A DNA stretch of 9,162 nt from Methylotenera sp. (GCA_027310735.1 DAIDAH010000110.1:1-9162); one strand, 5' to 3'. Positions 1-6,316 are shown, counted from the first letter of the stretch. Notes: generated from the letters alone by a model not told the origin. Numbers and translations are program-made.

Positions 1-954
1 GCCTTTTACAAAGCCGTTAAATTCTCTGGCGGTTTGGTAGTCTAGGTCTTTTCTATCAACAACAAACACCACCTTATGCACTTTAGGCATACGCTGGATG
101 ATTTGGCTGGCCTTAAACGAAGTCAGGGTTTTGCCTGAGCCAGTGGTGTGCCAGATGTAGGCATTATCATTGCTGTTTTTAACACGATCCACTAAGGCTT
201 CAGTCGCATAGAACTGATAGGGTCTGAGCACCTTGATAACTTGCTCTTCAGTCAGCACCATGTACTGACTAATCATCTTGGCAATGTGGCAGGGTTTTAG
301 AAACTCGCTGCTGAACTCATGTAAGTCAGACAGGCGCTTATTGTCTTTGTCTGCCCAGTAGAAAGTTTGCTGAAAACTCTGTTGTTTATTGTTAGAGAAG
401 TACTTGGTATTAACGCCATTGCTGATGATGAAAAACTGCACATACTGAAACAGCCCAGCCCCCGCATCATAGCTATCATGCTGATAGCGATTCACCTGAT
501 GGAAGGCTACTTTAAGCTCTGCACCGCGTTTCTTGAGTTCAATCTGCACCAGAGGCAAGCCATTGATGAGAATGGTCACGTCGTAGCGGTTTTTACGCTT
601 ACCTTGTATTGTGACTTGGTTCGTTACTTGAAATTCATTCAGACACCATTCATCGCAGTTTAAGAAGCTGATGTAAACAACTTCATCGGGCTTGCCTGCT
701 ACTGAGTCACGCTTGAGGGCGTACTTGTCACGCAGAATCTTAGCGCGCTCAAACACGCTGCCTGTATTGAGGTGGTTGAGAATGCGTTCAAACTCGTTGC
801 TGGTGAAGCTAATGTCTTTGTTATGGACTTCCAGTTGATGCTTGAGATTTGCCAACATGGCCGCTTCATCGTCAATAGTGACGCTGGCATATTCCATGCC
901 GTTGAGTTGGGTGATTAGGGCGGCTTCTAGGGCGAACTCGGATTGTGTACTCAA
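1..954 (-). CDS. hsdR: Type I restriction endonuclease subunit R, N-terminal 318 residues (cut by the window edge)
   Basis: HsdR is the motor and nuclease subunit of a type I restriction complex. It binds HsdM2S, translocates DNA with ATP and cuts far from the unmethylated target. The frame is open from 954 to the left edge. The N-terminal nuclease domain shows D125 followed after 13 residues by E139-L-K141 (context RYDV...QIELKKRG), the spacing I recall from EcoR124I. The helicase part begins with Walker A HTTGSGKT at residues 269-276, and a VVFVVDRKDLDYQT block follows. The start is TTG at 954: an in-frame TAA lies two codons upstream (961-963), no ATG lies between, and the purine-rich AAGAAAGAGATAAG sits just before it. 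Translation MSTQSEFALEAALITQLNGM resembles type IC-like HsdR N-termini. It is the third gene of the operon, 24 bases after hsdS. The remaining motor motifs and C-terminus are outside the window, so integrity is unknown. Confidence 0.95.
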   Translation of the reverse strand, partial: MSTQSEFALEAALITQLNGMEYASVTIDDEAAMLANLKHQLEVHNKDISFTSNEFERILNHLNTGSVFERAKILRDKYALKRDSVAGKPDEVVYISFLNCDEWCLNEFQVTNQVTIQGKRKNRYDVTILINGLPLVQIELKKRGAELKVAFHQVNRYQHDSYDAGAGLFQYVQFFIISNGVNTKYFSNNKQQSFQQTFYWADKDNKRLSDLHEFSSEFLKPCHIAKMISQYMVLTEEQVIKVLRPYQFYATEALVDRVKNSNDNAYIWHTTGSGKTLTSFKASQIIQRMPKVHKVVFVVDRKDLDYQTAREFNGFVKG

Positions 955-978
955 GGTAACTTATCTCTTTCTTGGCAC

Positions 979-2106
979 TTAAACAAACATCTGCTGTAAT
1001 AAGCCTTGTTTGTATTGCTTCACGGCTTGGAGTTGGGTTTGGGTGGCAGTGATTTTATCGTCAATGGCAGTTAAGAAGTTGGCGACTTTGGTTTGTTCTT
1101 GCTCTGATGGTATTGGCACCATTAATGACTTAATAATCTCTGCGGATAAATTACCCTGCCCACCCTGCAAATAAGTTTGCAAAATGCTTTCTTTTTTATA
1201 TAAGAAGTATGAAAGTAAAAAGTAAGTATTTAGCTTAGAGCGAATACATAACACAGCTTGGTTTATTGCGCCTTCAACTTGAGATATAGCCACTTCACCG
1301 CTTGTTGCACCATACAACGCGTAAAGTAAATCGCCCTTTAATACCATTTTAGCTGATGAACCTTTCAAGCCAGATTCGCTAATAAATTGAGCCGTTCTAT
1401 TCGCACCAATTTCCCCTGATTTAATAAACGGTATGTCACCAGTATAAAAACCCTTGTTTGTGGTTAAAGGGGTGCCGCCTGAGAAAAACGAGCTGACTTC
1501 ACCTAGCTTGTTTTCTTCCCACTCAGGAAAATCCCCCCCATCATCATTTTTAAAGCGCAGTTCTTGGCTAAAAATCTGTTGCATCACGCCATTTTTGTAT
1601 TGGGTTAACAGGTCGTGTTTTTGGGTGAGATGTGAGATTTTTTCATCAACAGCCGTGAGGAAGTTAGCGATTTTGGTTTGTTCATCAATTGAGGGTAATG
1701 AAATCTCAACTTTTTCAATGGTAGATTTAGATAGACTGGGTACTCCTGAAGCCTCGTTATAATTTTTCCAATCTATCCGTTGGAAAGTCGCATAAATGAA
1801 CTTTGGGAGGCAATTCTTAAAAGAGTGAGTATAAAAAAGTGTGTCTACAGTCCAAAACTTGCCATTCAATAATGTTGGTCTATCAATAGTGCCTTTTCTA
1901 CCAATACAAACACTTTCACCATCATACAAATATTTATCTACTGATAGCATGTAACCACCAGTGCCATAAACTGGTATATCACCCTTTGAAAGGTGCTTGT
2001 AATCCTTACCGCTTCCTATGGATAAAACACTACCAATAGTCTTATTTTCCCAGTCAGGAAAGACTTTTCCATCATCATCTTTAAAACTTATTGCTGGCAC
2101 ATTCAT
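979..2106 (-). CDS. hsdS: Type I restriction-modification specificity subunit S
   Basis: HsdS recognises the bipartite DNA target of the type I complex and holds two HsdM subunits for methylation and HsdR for cleavage. The 375 residues form two similar halves. Half 1 runs from about 1 to 182 and half 2 from about 183 to 375. Each opens with an F-K-x-D-D-G-x-x-F-P-x-W-E block (residues 7-20 and 185-197) and then a divergent target recognition domain. Each ends with a conserved helix-forming block: PSIDEQTKIANFLTAVDEKI at 138-157 and PSEQEQTKVANFLTAIDDKI at 333-352, followed by a likely coiled coil closing in QQIF or QQMF. Length is near the usual 380-450. The start ATG overlaps the hsdM stop as ATGA, implying translational coupling. 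The junction of the halves is encoded by seven consecutive G (see repeat at 1533-1539). The target sequence cannot be deduced from the protein alone. Confidence 0.95.
   Translation of the reverse strand: MNVPAISFKDDDGKVFPDWENKTIGSVLSIGSGKDYKHLSKGDIPVYGTGGYMLSVDKYLYDGESVCIGRKGTIDRPTLLNGKFWTVDTLFYTHSFKNCLPKFIYATFQRIDWKNYNEASGVPSLSKSTIEKVEISLPSIDEQTKIANFLTAVDEKISHLTQKHDLLTQYKNGVMQQIFSQELRFKNDDGGDFPEWEENKLGEVSSFFSGGTPLTTNKGFYTGDIPFIKSGEIGANRTAQFISESGLKGSSAKMVLKGDLLYALYGATSGEVAISQVEGAINQAVLCIRSKLNTYFLLSYFLYKKESILQTYLQGGQGNLSAEIIKSLMVPIPSEQEQTKVANFLTAIDDKITATQTQLQAVKQYKQGLLQQMFV
1052..1098 (-). repeat. Intragenic hsdS repeat, conserved-region copies (partner 1637-1683)
   Basis: A 47-base stretch at 1052-1098 aligns without gaps to 1637-1683 with 9 mismatches by hand count (about 81 percent identical). 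The copies encode the two matching blocks QTKVANFLTAIDDKI and QTKIANFLTAVDEKI at the ends of the HsdS halves. A second pair, 1518-1554 and 2049-2085, encodes the FKxDDGxxFPxWE blocks that open the halves, with about 8 mismatches in 37 bases. They reflect duplication of a half-subunit and could serve as recombination sites between halves or between hsdS alleles. Confidence 0.75.
1533..1539 (-). repeat. Poly-G tract (G7 on coding strand) at the HsdS half junction
   Basis: Seven C on the plus strand read as GGGGGGG in hsdS, covering codons for G190, G191 and the first base of D192. Eight G would read DDGGGFS and stop after 194 residues. Six G would read DDGGIFLSGKKTS and stop after 200 residues. 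Both variants would leave the first target recognition domain and the first conserved helix block but remove the second half. Homopolymers of this kind are known slippage sites in phase-variable type I systems; here variation is inferred, not seen. Confidence 0.6.
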
Positions 2107-3710
2107 GCTTCTTGCCCTTGCATTGCAAATGGCGGCTCAATACCTAACTCTTTGCAAAAAGCCGCAATGGTTGCATCAGTGGCTTGGCTTGCTTTATCCA
2201 GCTTAATCAACTGTGCAGAAATAGCACCTAAATCAATCGCATCTTCTGCCTCAAACGTATCCACATAACGTGGAATATTCAGGTTGTAATCATTGGCCTT
2301 AATACTCTCAATACTGACTACATGGCTGTACTTGTCTTCATTAGTGCGTGCTTGGTAGGTATCAACAATCTTTTGAATGTATTCAGGGCGCAAGATGTTT
2401 TGCGTTTTGACCTTATCAAACTGCTGGCTGGCATCAATGAACAACACATTATCTGGGTGCTTACGGCATTTCTTGAACACCAGCACGCAGGTAGGGATAG
2501 AAGTACCGTAGAAGATATTAGCTGGTAAACCAATCACGGCATCTAGGCAGTTGAGTTGTTCAATCAGGTAGGTACGAATATGTCCTTCAGCCGCACCACG
2601 GAATAGCACACCATGCGGCAATACCACTGCCATCGTACCTTCTTCTGCCAAGTGGTAGACCATGTGCTGCACAAACGCCATATCAGCTTTACTACTTGGT
2701 GCAAGTTTGCCATACACACTGAAGCGATCATCATTCATGTGTAACTGGCTGGCACTCCACTGCGCTGAAAATGGTGGATTGGCTACTATGGCATCAAAAC
2801 GTAAATCACGGTGCTGCGGGCGTTCTAGGGTGTCTTCCTGCTTAATATCAAAGTCTGCATAATGTACATCATGCAGAATCATGTTCATACGCGCTAAGTT
2901 GTAGGTGGTACGGTTGAGTTCTTGACCATAGATTTTATCTACGTTGGTGGCTTCACGCTTTACACGTAGCAATAGTGATCCGCTACCACAGGTAGGGTCA
3001 TATACGCTTTTGAGATTCTTGTTATTAGCTGTAACTAGCTTGGCCAGTAAGGTTGATACTGGTTGCGGTGTATAAAACTCACCTGCTTTTTTACCTGCGC
3101 CACTGGCAAACTCACCAATTAGATATTCGTAAGCATCACCCAGTACGTCTGCGGTGGCATCACTCAGATTGAAATCAATCTTATCTAAATGCACCAGCAC
3201 TTTTGCTACCAAGTCATTCTTCTCTTTTTCGGTCTTGCCAAGCTTGGATGAGGTTAAATCCAAGTCTTCAAATAGGTTAACAAAGTCATCGGCACTGTCT
3301 GTGCCTAATGTGCTTTGTTCAATGTTTTTGAGTATTTTAGTTAGGTCGCCCAGAATGAAGTTGTGGCTTGCACCTTCGTTGTAAGCATCTTGCTGATTAC
3401 TACCCTTCATGGCGATGGCATGAAACATTTCAGAGGGTTTTAAGAAGTAACCTAGTTCATCTAAGGCAGCTTCTTCTAGGGCTTCGATATACTCTTTACC
3501 AGCGGCAGTAGCTTCGTTGAGTTCTGCGAATTTGAGATTTTCTTGTGCGAGTTCTGCATCAGCAAAACGCTGGATTTTTTCAGAGAGGTATTTGTAGAAA
3601 ATAAAGCCTAAGATGTAATCACGGAATTCATCTGCACCCATCTTGCCACGTAGTGTATTGGCAATATTCCAAAGCTGCTGTTGGAGTTGACGGCGTTGTT
3701 CTTCTGACAT
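2103..3710 (-). CDS. hsdM: Type I restriction-modification DNA methyltransferase subunit M
   Basis: HsdM is the N6-adenine methyltransferase subunit. Two copies with one HsdS modify the recognition site using S-adenosylmethionine. The 535 residues are close to EcoR124I-type HsdM length. An N-terminal HsdM helical domain (from MSEEQRRQLQQQLWNIANTL to about residue 180) precedes the catalytic domain. That domain has EFYTP at 211-215, the cofactor loop DPTCGSGSLL (motif I) at 238-247 and the catalytic NPPF (motif IV) at 311-314. These motifs are intact, so the enzyme looks active. The start ATG at 3710 is the first in frame of a typical HsdM N-terminus; its ribosome binding site is weak (AAGAA about 10 bases upstream). 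It is the first gene of hsdM-hsdS-hsdR and overlaps hsdS by 4 bases. It faces away from umuD across a 102-base divergent regulatory region. Confidence 0.97.
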   Translation of the reverse strand: MSEEQRRQLQQQLWNIANTLRGKMGADEFRDYILGFIFYKYLSEKIQRFADAELAQENLKFAELNEATAAGKEYIEALEEAALDELGYFLKPSEMFHAIAMKGSNQQDAYNEGASHNFILGDLTKILKNIEQSTLGTDSADDFVNLFEDLDLTSSKLGKTEKEKNDLVAKVLVHLDKIDFNLSDATADVLGDAYEYLIGEFASGAGKKAGEFYTPQPVSTLLAKLVTANNKNLKSVYDPTCGSGSLLLRVKREATNVDKIYGQELNRTTYNLARMNMILHDVHYADFDIKQEDTLERPQHRDLRFDAIVANPPFSAQWSASQLHMNDDRFSVYGKLAPSSKADMAFVQHMVYHLAEEGTMAVVLPHGVLFRGAAEGHIRTYLIEQLNCLDAVIGLPANIFYGTSIPTCVLVFKKCRKHPDNVLFIDASQQFDKVKTQNILRPEYIQKIVDTYQARTNEDKYSHVVSIESIKANDYNLNIPRYVDTFEAEDAIDLGAISAQLIKLDKASQATDATIAAFCKELGIEPPFAMQGQEA

Positions 3711-3743
3711 TGTGTGAAATTCTTATAGGTTATTATTGACCGT

Positions 3744-3749
3744 ATTATG
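3744..3749 (-). promoter_or_regulatory. Possible -10 element of the hsdMSR promoter
   Basis: CATAAT on the minus strand lies 34 bases before the hsdM start, 5 of 6 matches to TATAAT. No convincing -35 hexamer is seen at the right spacing, so this is tentative. Confidence 0.25.
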
Positions 3750-3765
3750 ACTCATAAAATTCTTT

Positions 3766-3794
3766 TTGAGTGATGCGCAATTAACTTCAATAAT
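3766..3794 (+). promoter_or_regulatory. Possible umuD promoter (-35 TTGAGT, -10 AATAAT)
   Basis: TTGAGT at 3766-3771 and AATAAT at 3789-3794 are separated by 17 bases and match the sigma70 consensus at 4 and 5 of 6 positions. The predicted transcription start, near 3801, would leave only about 12 bases before the umuD ATG and would lie inside the dyad at 3791-3811. That geometry fits a repressor operator and a very short leader. It is inferred from sequence only. Confidence 0.4.
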
Positions 3795-3811
3795 TATTGT
3801 TACAATAATTA
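3791..3811. promoter_or_regulatory. Perfect dyad against the umuD start, candidate SOS-type operator
   Basis: Arms TAATTATTG and CAATAATTA are exact reverse complements around TTA, centred at 3801. The dyad overlaps the predicted -10 end and transcription start of umuD, ends one base before its ATG, and lies within the shared hsdM/umuD control region. UmuD genes are normally under LexA. The dyad is not the gammaproteobacterial CTG-N10-CAG box, so assignment to LexA or another repressor is a guess. It could alternatively be a chance AT-rich palindrome. Confidence 0.5.
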
Positions 3812-3812
3812 A

Positions 3813-4313
3813 ATGTTAAAAACCACTAAATTAAAAACAAGCAAATCCATTCCACCTATTTGCCTCACTGGTTTGGGGACAATAGGCGTATTTCAACTGC
3901 CTAGACTAAATGCGCCAGCAATCAATTTGCCGTTGTATGCCTCAAAAGTATCAGCAGGCTTTCCAAGTCCTGCGGAAGAGTATGTAGAGAAGCGTTTAGA
4001 TACCAATGATTATTTAATTGACCAGAAAGACGCCACCTTCTTCATCACCATCCAAGGTTATTCAATGGTAGATGTGGGGCTATTACCTAAAGACAAAGCG
4101 GTAGTAGACCGATCTAAAACGCCTACTGTTGGCGATATTGTATTGGCGGTAGTGGATGGTGAGTTTACGGTTAAAACGCTGGGTCGTAACAAAGAAGGGG
4201 CAGTTAGATTGTTACCTGCCAACTCAACTGGTGCATATAAGCCCATCGAGATTACTGAAGAAATGAATTTTGAGATTTGGGGTGTGGTGACTGGCTCGTT
4301 TAGGCGATTTTAG
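3813..4313 (+). CDS. umuD: UmuD, self-cleaving accessory subunit of translesion DNA polymerase V
   Basis: UmuD is a LexA-like S24 serine peptidase fold protein. RecA filaments trigger its self-cleavage to UmuD', which joins UmuC in error-prone polymerase V. Of 166 residues, the cleavage site is A48-G49 (context SAGFPSPAEEYVEKR), the catalytic serine is S84 (GYSMVD) and the lysine K121 (GEFTVKTL). All three are offset by exactly 24 from the Escherichia coli C24-G25, S60 and K97, so the chemistry is intact. The N-terminus is about 24 residues longer than the 139-residue E. coli protein. ATG 3813 directly follows an in-frame TAA (3810-3812), no other ATG occurs before the cleavage site, and no Shine-Dalgarno sequence is visible, so the start is not certain. 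It is divergent from hsdM. Its partner umuC lies 262 bases downstream, beyond an opposite-strand pqqA, which is not the usual tight umuDC operon. Confidence 0.93.
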   Translation: MLKTTKLKTSKSIPPICLTGLGTIGVFQLPRLNAPAINLPLYASKVSAGFPSPAEEYVEKRLDTNDYLIDQKDATFFITIQGYSMVDVGLLPKDKAVVDRSKTPTVGDIVLAVVDGEFTVKTLGRNKEGAVRLLPANSTGAYKPIEITEEMNFEIWGVVTGSFRRF

Positions 4314-4331
4314 TCGGCGGACGCTAGATAC

Positions 4332-4358
4332 AAAAAAGCCTAGTCAGTGACTAGGCTT
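4332..4358 (-). terminator. Rho-independent terminator of pqqA
   Basis: A perfect 10-bp stem (AAGCCTAGTC at 4336-4345 and GACTAGGCTT at 4349-4358) encloses the loop AGT. On the minus strand it is followed by six T (4337-4332), so it points as a terminator for pqqA, whose stop is 22 bases upstream. On the plus strand the stem is followed by AGTGTTCTT with no T run, so it would serve umuD only weakly. Confidence 0.88.
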
Positions 4359-4380
4359 AGTGTTCTTGCTAATGAAGTGA

Positions 4381-4452
4381 TTACTTGTTCATTACGTACA
4401 TTGTTACTTCAAAGCCAAAACGCATTTCTGTAGCTGCTGGTTTAGTCCACAT
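4381..4452 (-). CDS. pqqA: PqqA, ribosomally made precursor peptide of pyrroloquinoline quinone
   Basis: PqqA is the substrate peptide from which PQQ is built: PqqE, aided by PqqD, crosslinks a glutamate and a tyrosine, and these two residues become the cofactor. The 23-codon frame reads MWTKPAATEMRFGFEVTMY followed by VMNK and stop. It carries the family's E-V-T-x-Y core, with E15 and Y19 spaced as required, and the typical MWTKP start. A clear Shine-Dalgarno GGAG (4460-4463) lies 7 bases before the ATG, and a strong terminator follows, so it is a complete single-gene unit. It is too short for ordinary ORF calling and easily missed. pqqB-E are not in the window; they would have to be elsewhere for function. 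PQQ serves methanol dehydrogenases such as XoxF or MxaF, fitting a methylotroph. Its position between umuD and umuC on the opposite strand is odd. It may be an extra copy of pqqA; that is inference. Confidence 0.93.
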   Translation of the reverse strand: MWTKPAATEMRFGFEVTMYVMNK

Positions 4453-4459
4453 AATATTT

Positions 4460-4463
4460 CTCC
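4460..4463 (-). promoter_or_regulatory. Shine-Dalgarno of pqqA
   Basis: Minus-strand GGAG followed by AAATATT and ATG gives a 7-base spacer. It decides the start of this very short gene and supports that it is translated. Confidence 0.8.
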
Positions 4464-4575
4464 AAAGTATTTATCTGTTTTGAACTGACATCGTGTCTTG
4501 TTCGAGTGAGTTCATTATGCACCTGCCAAAAATTACAACACTATTACTGTTCATGAATGACGACTAAGTAAAATC

Positions 4576-5748
4576 ATGAAAGAAAATGACATGCCACTCC
4601 CCCACCCTACCCGCAGTATTGCCCTCATTGATGTCAATAACTTTTACGTGAGCTGTGAGCGCGTGTTTAATCCTAAGCTTGTCGGTGTGCCAGTTGTCGT
4701 ATTAAGTAACAACGATGGCTGTGCAGTCGCACGCAGCAATGAAGCCAAGGCATTGGGTGTACCAATGGGCGAGCCTTGGTTTAAATTGAAAGACTTGGCT
4801 AAACAACATGGCATTATTGGCTTATCTAGCAATTACGCGCTGTATGCGGACATGAGCAACCGCGTGATGTCGATACTACGCGAATACAGCCCAGACCAAG
4901 AAGTGTATTCGATTGATGAGTCGTTCTTAGATTTGACAGGCTTTCAGTCACGCGACTTAATCAGCTATGGCCAACATATGCGTAAGCGCATTCTTAAGTG
5001 GACTGGCTTACCTGTGTGTGTAGGTATTGGTTCAACCAAGACCTTAGCCAAGCTCGCTAATCACTGCGCTAAAAAACGACCTGTATTTAATAGCGTGTGC
5101 AATTTTAACGCCATGTTACCTACTGAGCTTGAACACTTACTATGTCAAATTGATGTGGGTGAGATATGGGGCATCGGCCGTAAACTTGCGCCAAAGCTAC
5201 AGGCTCTAGGCTTTAATACCGTACAAGACTTAAAACGTGCCAACCCTGATAGATTGAGGCAGCAGTTCAGTGTTGTACTTGAAAAAACCATACATGAGCT
5301 TAACGGTACGGTTTGTATCGACTTAGAAGAGATTAGCCCACCAAAGCAGCAGATTATGAGTTCACGCAGTTTTGGACAGCCTATACGCGATTACAACAGT
5401 CTTGCTGAGTCGATTACGCTTTACATGAGCAGCGCAGCGGTGAAGTTACGTAGGCAGCAGTCTTTTGCAGGCTCGGTGCACGTTTTTATTAGAACCAGCC
5501 CATTTAAGCAAGATGCTCCGCAATATAGCAACGGCATAACAATTCCATTACCTAGCGCGACTGACAATACTATGCAGCTGGTAAACATTGCGCTGTGGGG
5601 CTTAAAACAAATTTATAGGCCTAATTATGACTATGCCAAAGCTGGCGTGATGCTGAGTGAACTGGTAACAGCGCAAGGTGTACAAAATGATTTATTTAGC
5701 CAATCGGGGGCGAACGCAGAAAACGGAAAAAATTGTACGCTAAGCTAA
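4576..5748 (+). CDS. umuC: UmuC, Y-family catalytic subunit of DNA polymerase V, C-terminally truncated
   Basis: UmuC is the Y-family polymerase that, with UmuD'2 and RecA, copies past DNA lesions. The polymerase core is intact: D19 (ALIDVNNFYVSCE) and D114-E115 (YSIDES) are the metal-binding acids, VVVLSNNDGCAVARS is the fingers motif, and the little-finger domain contains SRSFGQPI. The clamp-binding motif QNDLF is at 370-374. Total length is 390 against 422 in E. coli. Residues 378-390 (GANAENGKNCTLS) are encoded by the 38-bp Tn3-type inverted repeat at 5707-5744, and the stop follows it directly. About 55-60 native C-terminal residues after the clamp motif are therefore missing. That tail helps contact UmuD' and RecA in E. 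coli, so polymerase V activity may be impaired. ATG 4576 is chosen as the first in frame; ATG 4591 (M6) is also possible, preceded by GAAAGAAAA. It is transcribed apart from umuD. Confidence 0.9.
   Translation: MKENDMPLPHPTRSIALIDVNNFYVSCERVFNPKLVGVPVVVLSNNDGCAVARSNEAKALGVPMGEPWFKLKDLAKQHGIIGLSSNYALYADMSNRVMSILREYSPDQEVYSIDESFLDLTGFQSRDLISYGQHMRKRILKWTGLPVCVGIGSTKTLAKLANHCAKKRPVFNSVCNFNAMLPTELEHLLCQIDVGEIWGIGRKLAPKLQALGFNTVQDLKRANPDRLRQQFSVVLEKTIHELNGTVCIDLEEISPPKQQIMSSRSFGQPIRDYNSLAESITLYMSSAAVKLRRQQSFAGSVHVFIRTSPFKQDAPQYSNGITIPLPSATDNTMQLVNIALWGLKQIYRPNYDYAKAGVMLSELVTAQGVQNDLFSQSGANAENGKNCTLS
5707..5744. repeat. Tn3-family 38-bp terminal inverted repeat (outer end left)
   Basis: The 38 bases start with GGGG, contain CAGAAAACGGAAAAAAT and end TACGCTAAG. 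From memory, they match the Tn21/Tn501-type terminal repeat at about 32 of 38 positions, with identical length and ends. The GGGG end is the outer tip, so umuC lies outside the element and tnpR inside. No partner repeat (CTTAGCGTA...CCCC in plus-strand order) is found to the right within the window. Confidence 0.88.
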
Positions 5749-5760
5749 ATTCATCACACT

Positions 5761-6315
5761 TTATCGGTTTTTTGCTAGTAAACGCACCACCGTCGATGGA
5801 TGTACCTGAAACAATCGAGCAGCATCAGCCCCTGTTTTTTGGCCGGATGTTACGAATGTGATGATTTCTTTCTGTTGTTGTGGTGTAAGTTTAGGTCGCC
5901 GCCCACCAATTCTGCCTTCTTGTCGTGCAGCTTCAAGGCCATTTTTGGTGCGCTCACGTAGCATAGCACGCTCAAACTCTGCAAATGAGCCAACGATTTG
6001 CATCATCATCCGACCAGCAGGTGTGGATGTATCAATCGCTTCGGTCAGACTTTGAAAATCCGCTCCTGCTTCTTCGATCTTTTCCAGCGTCAGTAGCAAG
6101 TCTTTCAGTGATCGCGATAGTCGATCCAATTTCCAGACGGCAACTATGTCACCTTTGCGTAACTGACCTAGAAGTCGATGCAGTTCAGGGCGATCCCAGC
6201 GACCACCAGAAGCCTTCTCTTGAAAAATAAGTTCACAGCCAGCGGACGTAAGCGCACCAATTTGTGCTGCTGTGTCTTGGTCTTGAGTTGAAACGCGAGC
6301 GTATCCGATGAGCAT
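5761..6315 (-). CDS. tnpR: Serine resolvase of a Tn3-family transposon (TnpR)
   Basis: TnpR resolves cointegrates made by Tn3-family transposition, by serine recombination at res. The 184-residue protein begins MLIGYARVSTQDQ with nucleophile S9 and R7. The active-site arginines in KLDRLSRSLKDL are R65 and R68. The long E-helix region (about 100-122, GRMMMQIVGSFAEFERAMLRER) follows. A C-terminal helix-turn-helix DNA-binding domain (about 143-184) includes GADAARLFQVHPSTVVRLL. Length is typical (about 185). The reading frame stays open upstream to 6441, but the family start is the ATG at 6315: residues before it match nothing, and they overlap the res site. AGG in GGCAACAGG precedes this start by about 10 bases. 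The gene is convergent with umuC, with a 12-base gap between stop codons. The best remembered relatives are Tn5393-like TnpR proteins; this is not verified. All catalytic residues appear intact, so it may be active on its res. Confidence 0.95.
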   Translation of the reverse strand: MLIGYARVSTQDQDTAAQIGALTSAGCELIFQEKASGGRWDRPELHRLLGQLRKGDIVAVWKLDRLSRSLKDLLLTLEKIEEAGADFQSLTEAIDTSTPAGRMMMQIVGSFAEFERAMLRERTKNGLEAARQEGRIGGRRPKLTPQQQKEIITFVTSGQKTGADAARLFQVHPSTVVRLLAKNR

Positions 6316-6316
6316 G

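Noticed and set aside
367..663. Plus-strand open frame of 98 codons and similar frames at 297-479 and 699-890
   Set aside because: They overlap the clear hsdR coding frame on the minus strand and show no family motifs or ribosome binding sites.
1454..2862. Plus-strand and alternative-frame ORFs inside hsdS and hsdM (such as 1454-1762, 2018-2206, 2318-2533, 2662-2862)
   Set aside because: Antisense or out-of-frame shadows of well-supported genes, with no recognisable product.
4336..4358. The hairpin as a bidirectional terminator also ending umuD
   Set aside because: The plus-strand side lacks a T run after the stem; the orientation clearly favours pqqA.
4545..4564. SOS box before umuC (starts TACTGT)
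   Set aside because: Only the left half resembles the enteric LexA consensus. The right half (GACGAC) does not complete the dyad.
5858..6230. Plus-strand ORFs opposite tnpR
   Set aside because: They are shadows of the resolvase gene, with no motifs of their own.
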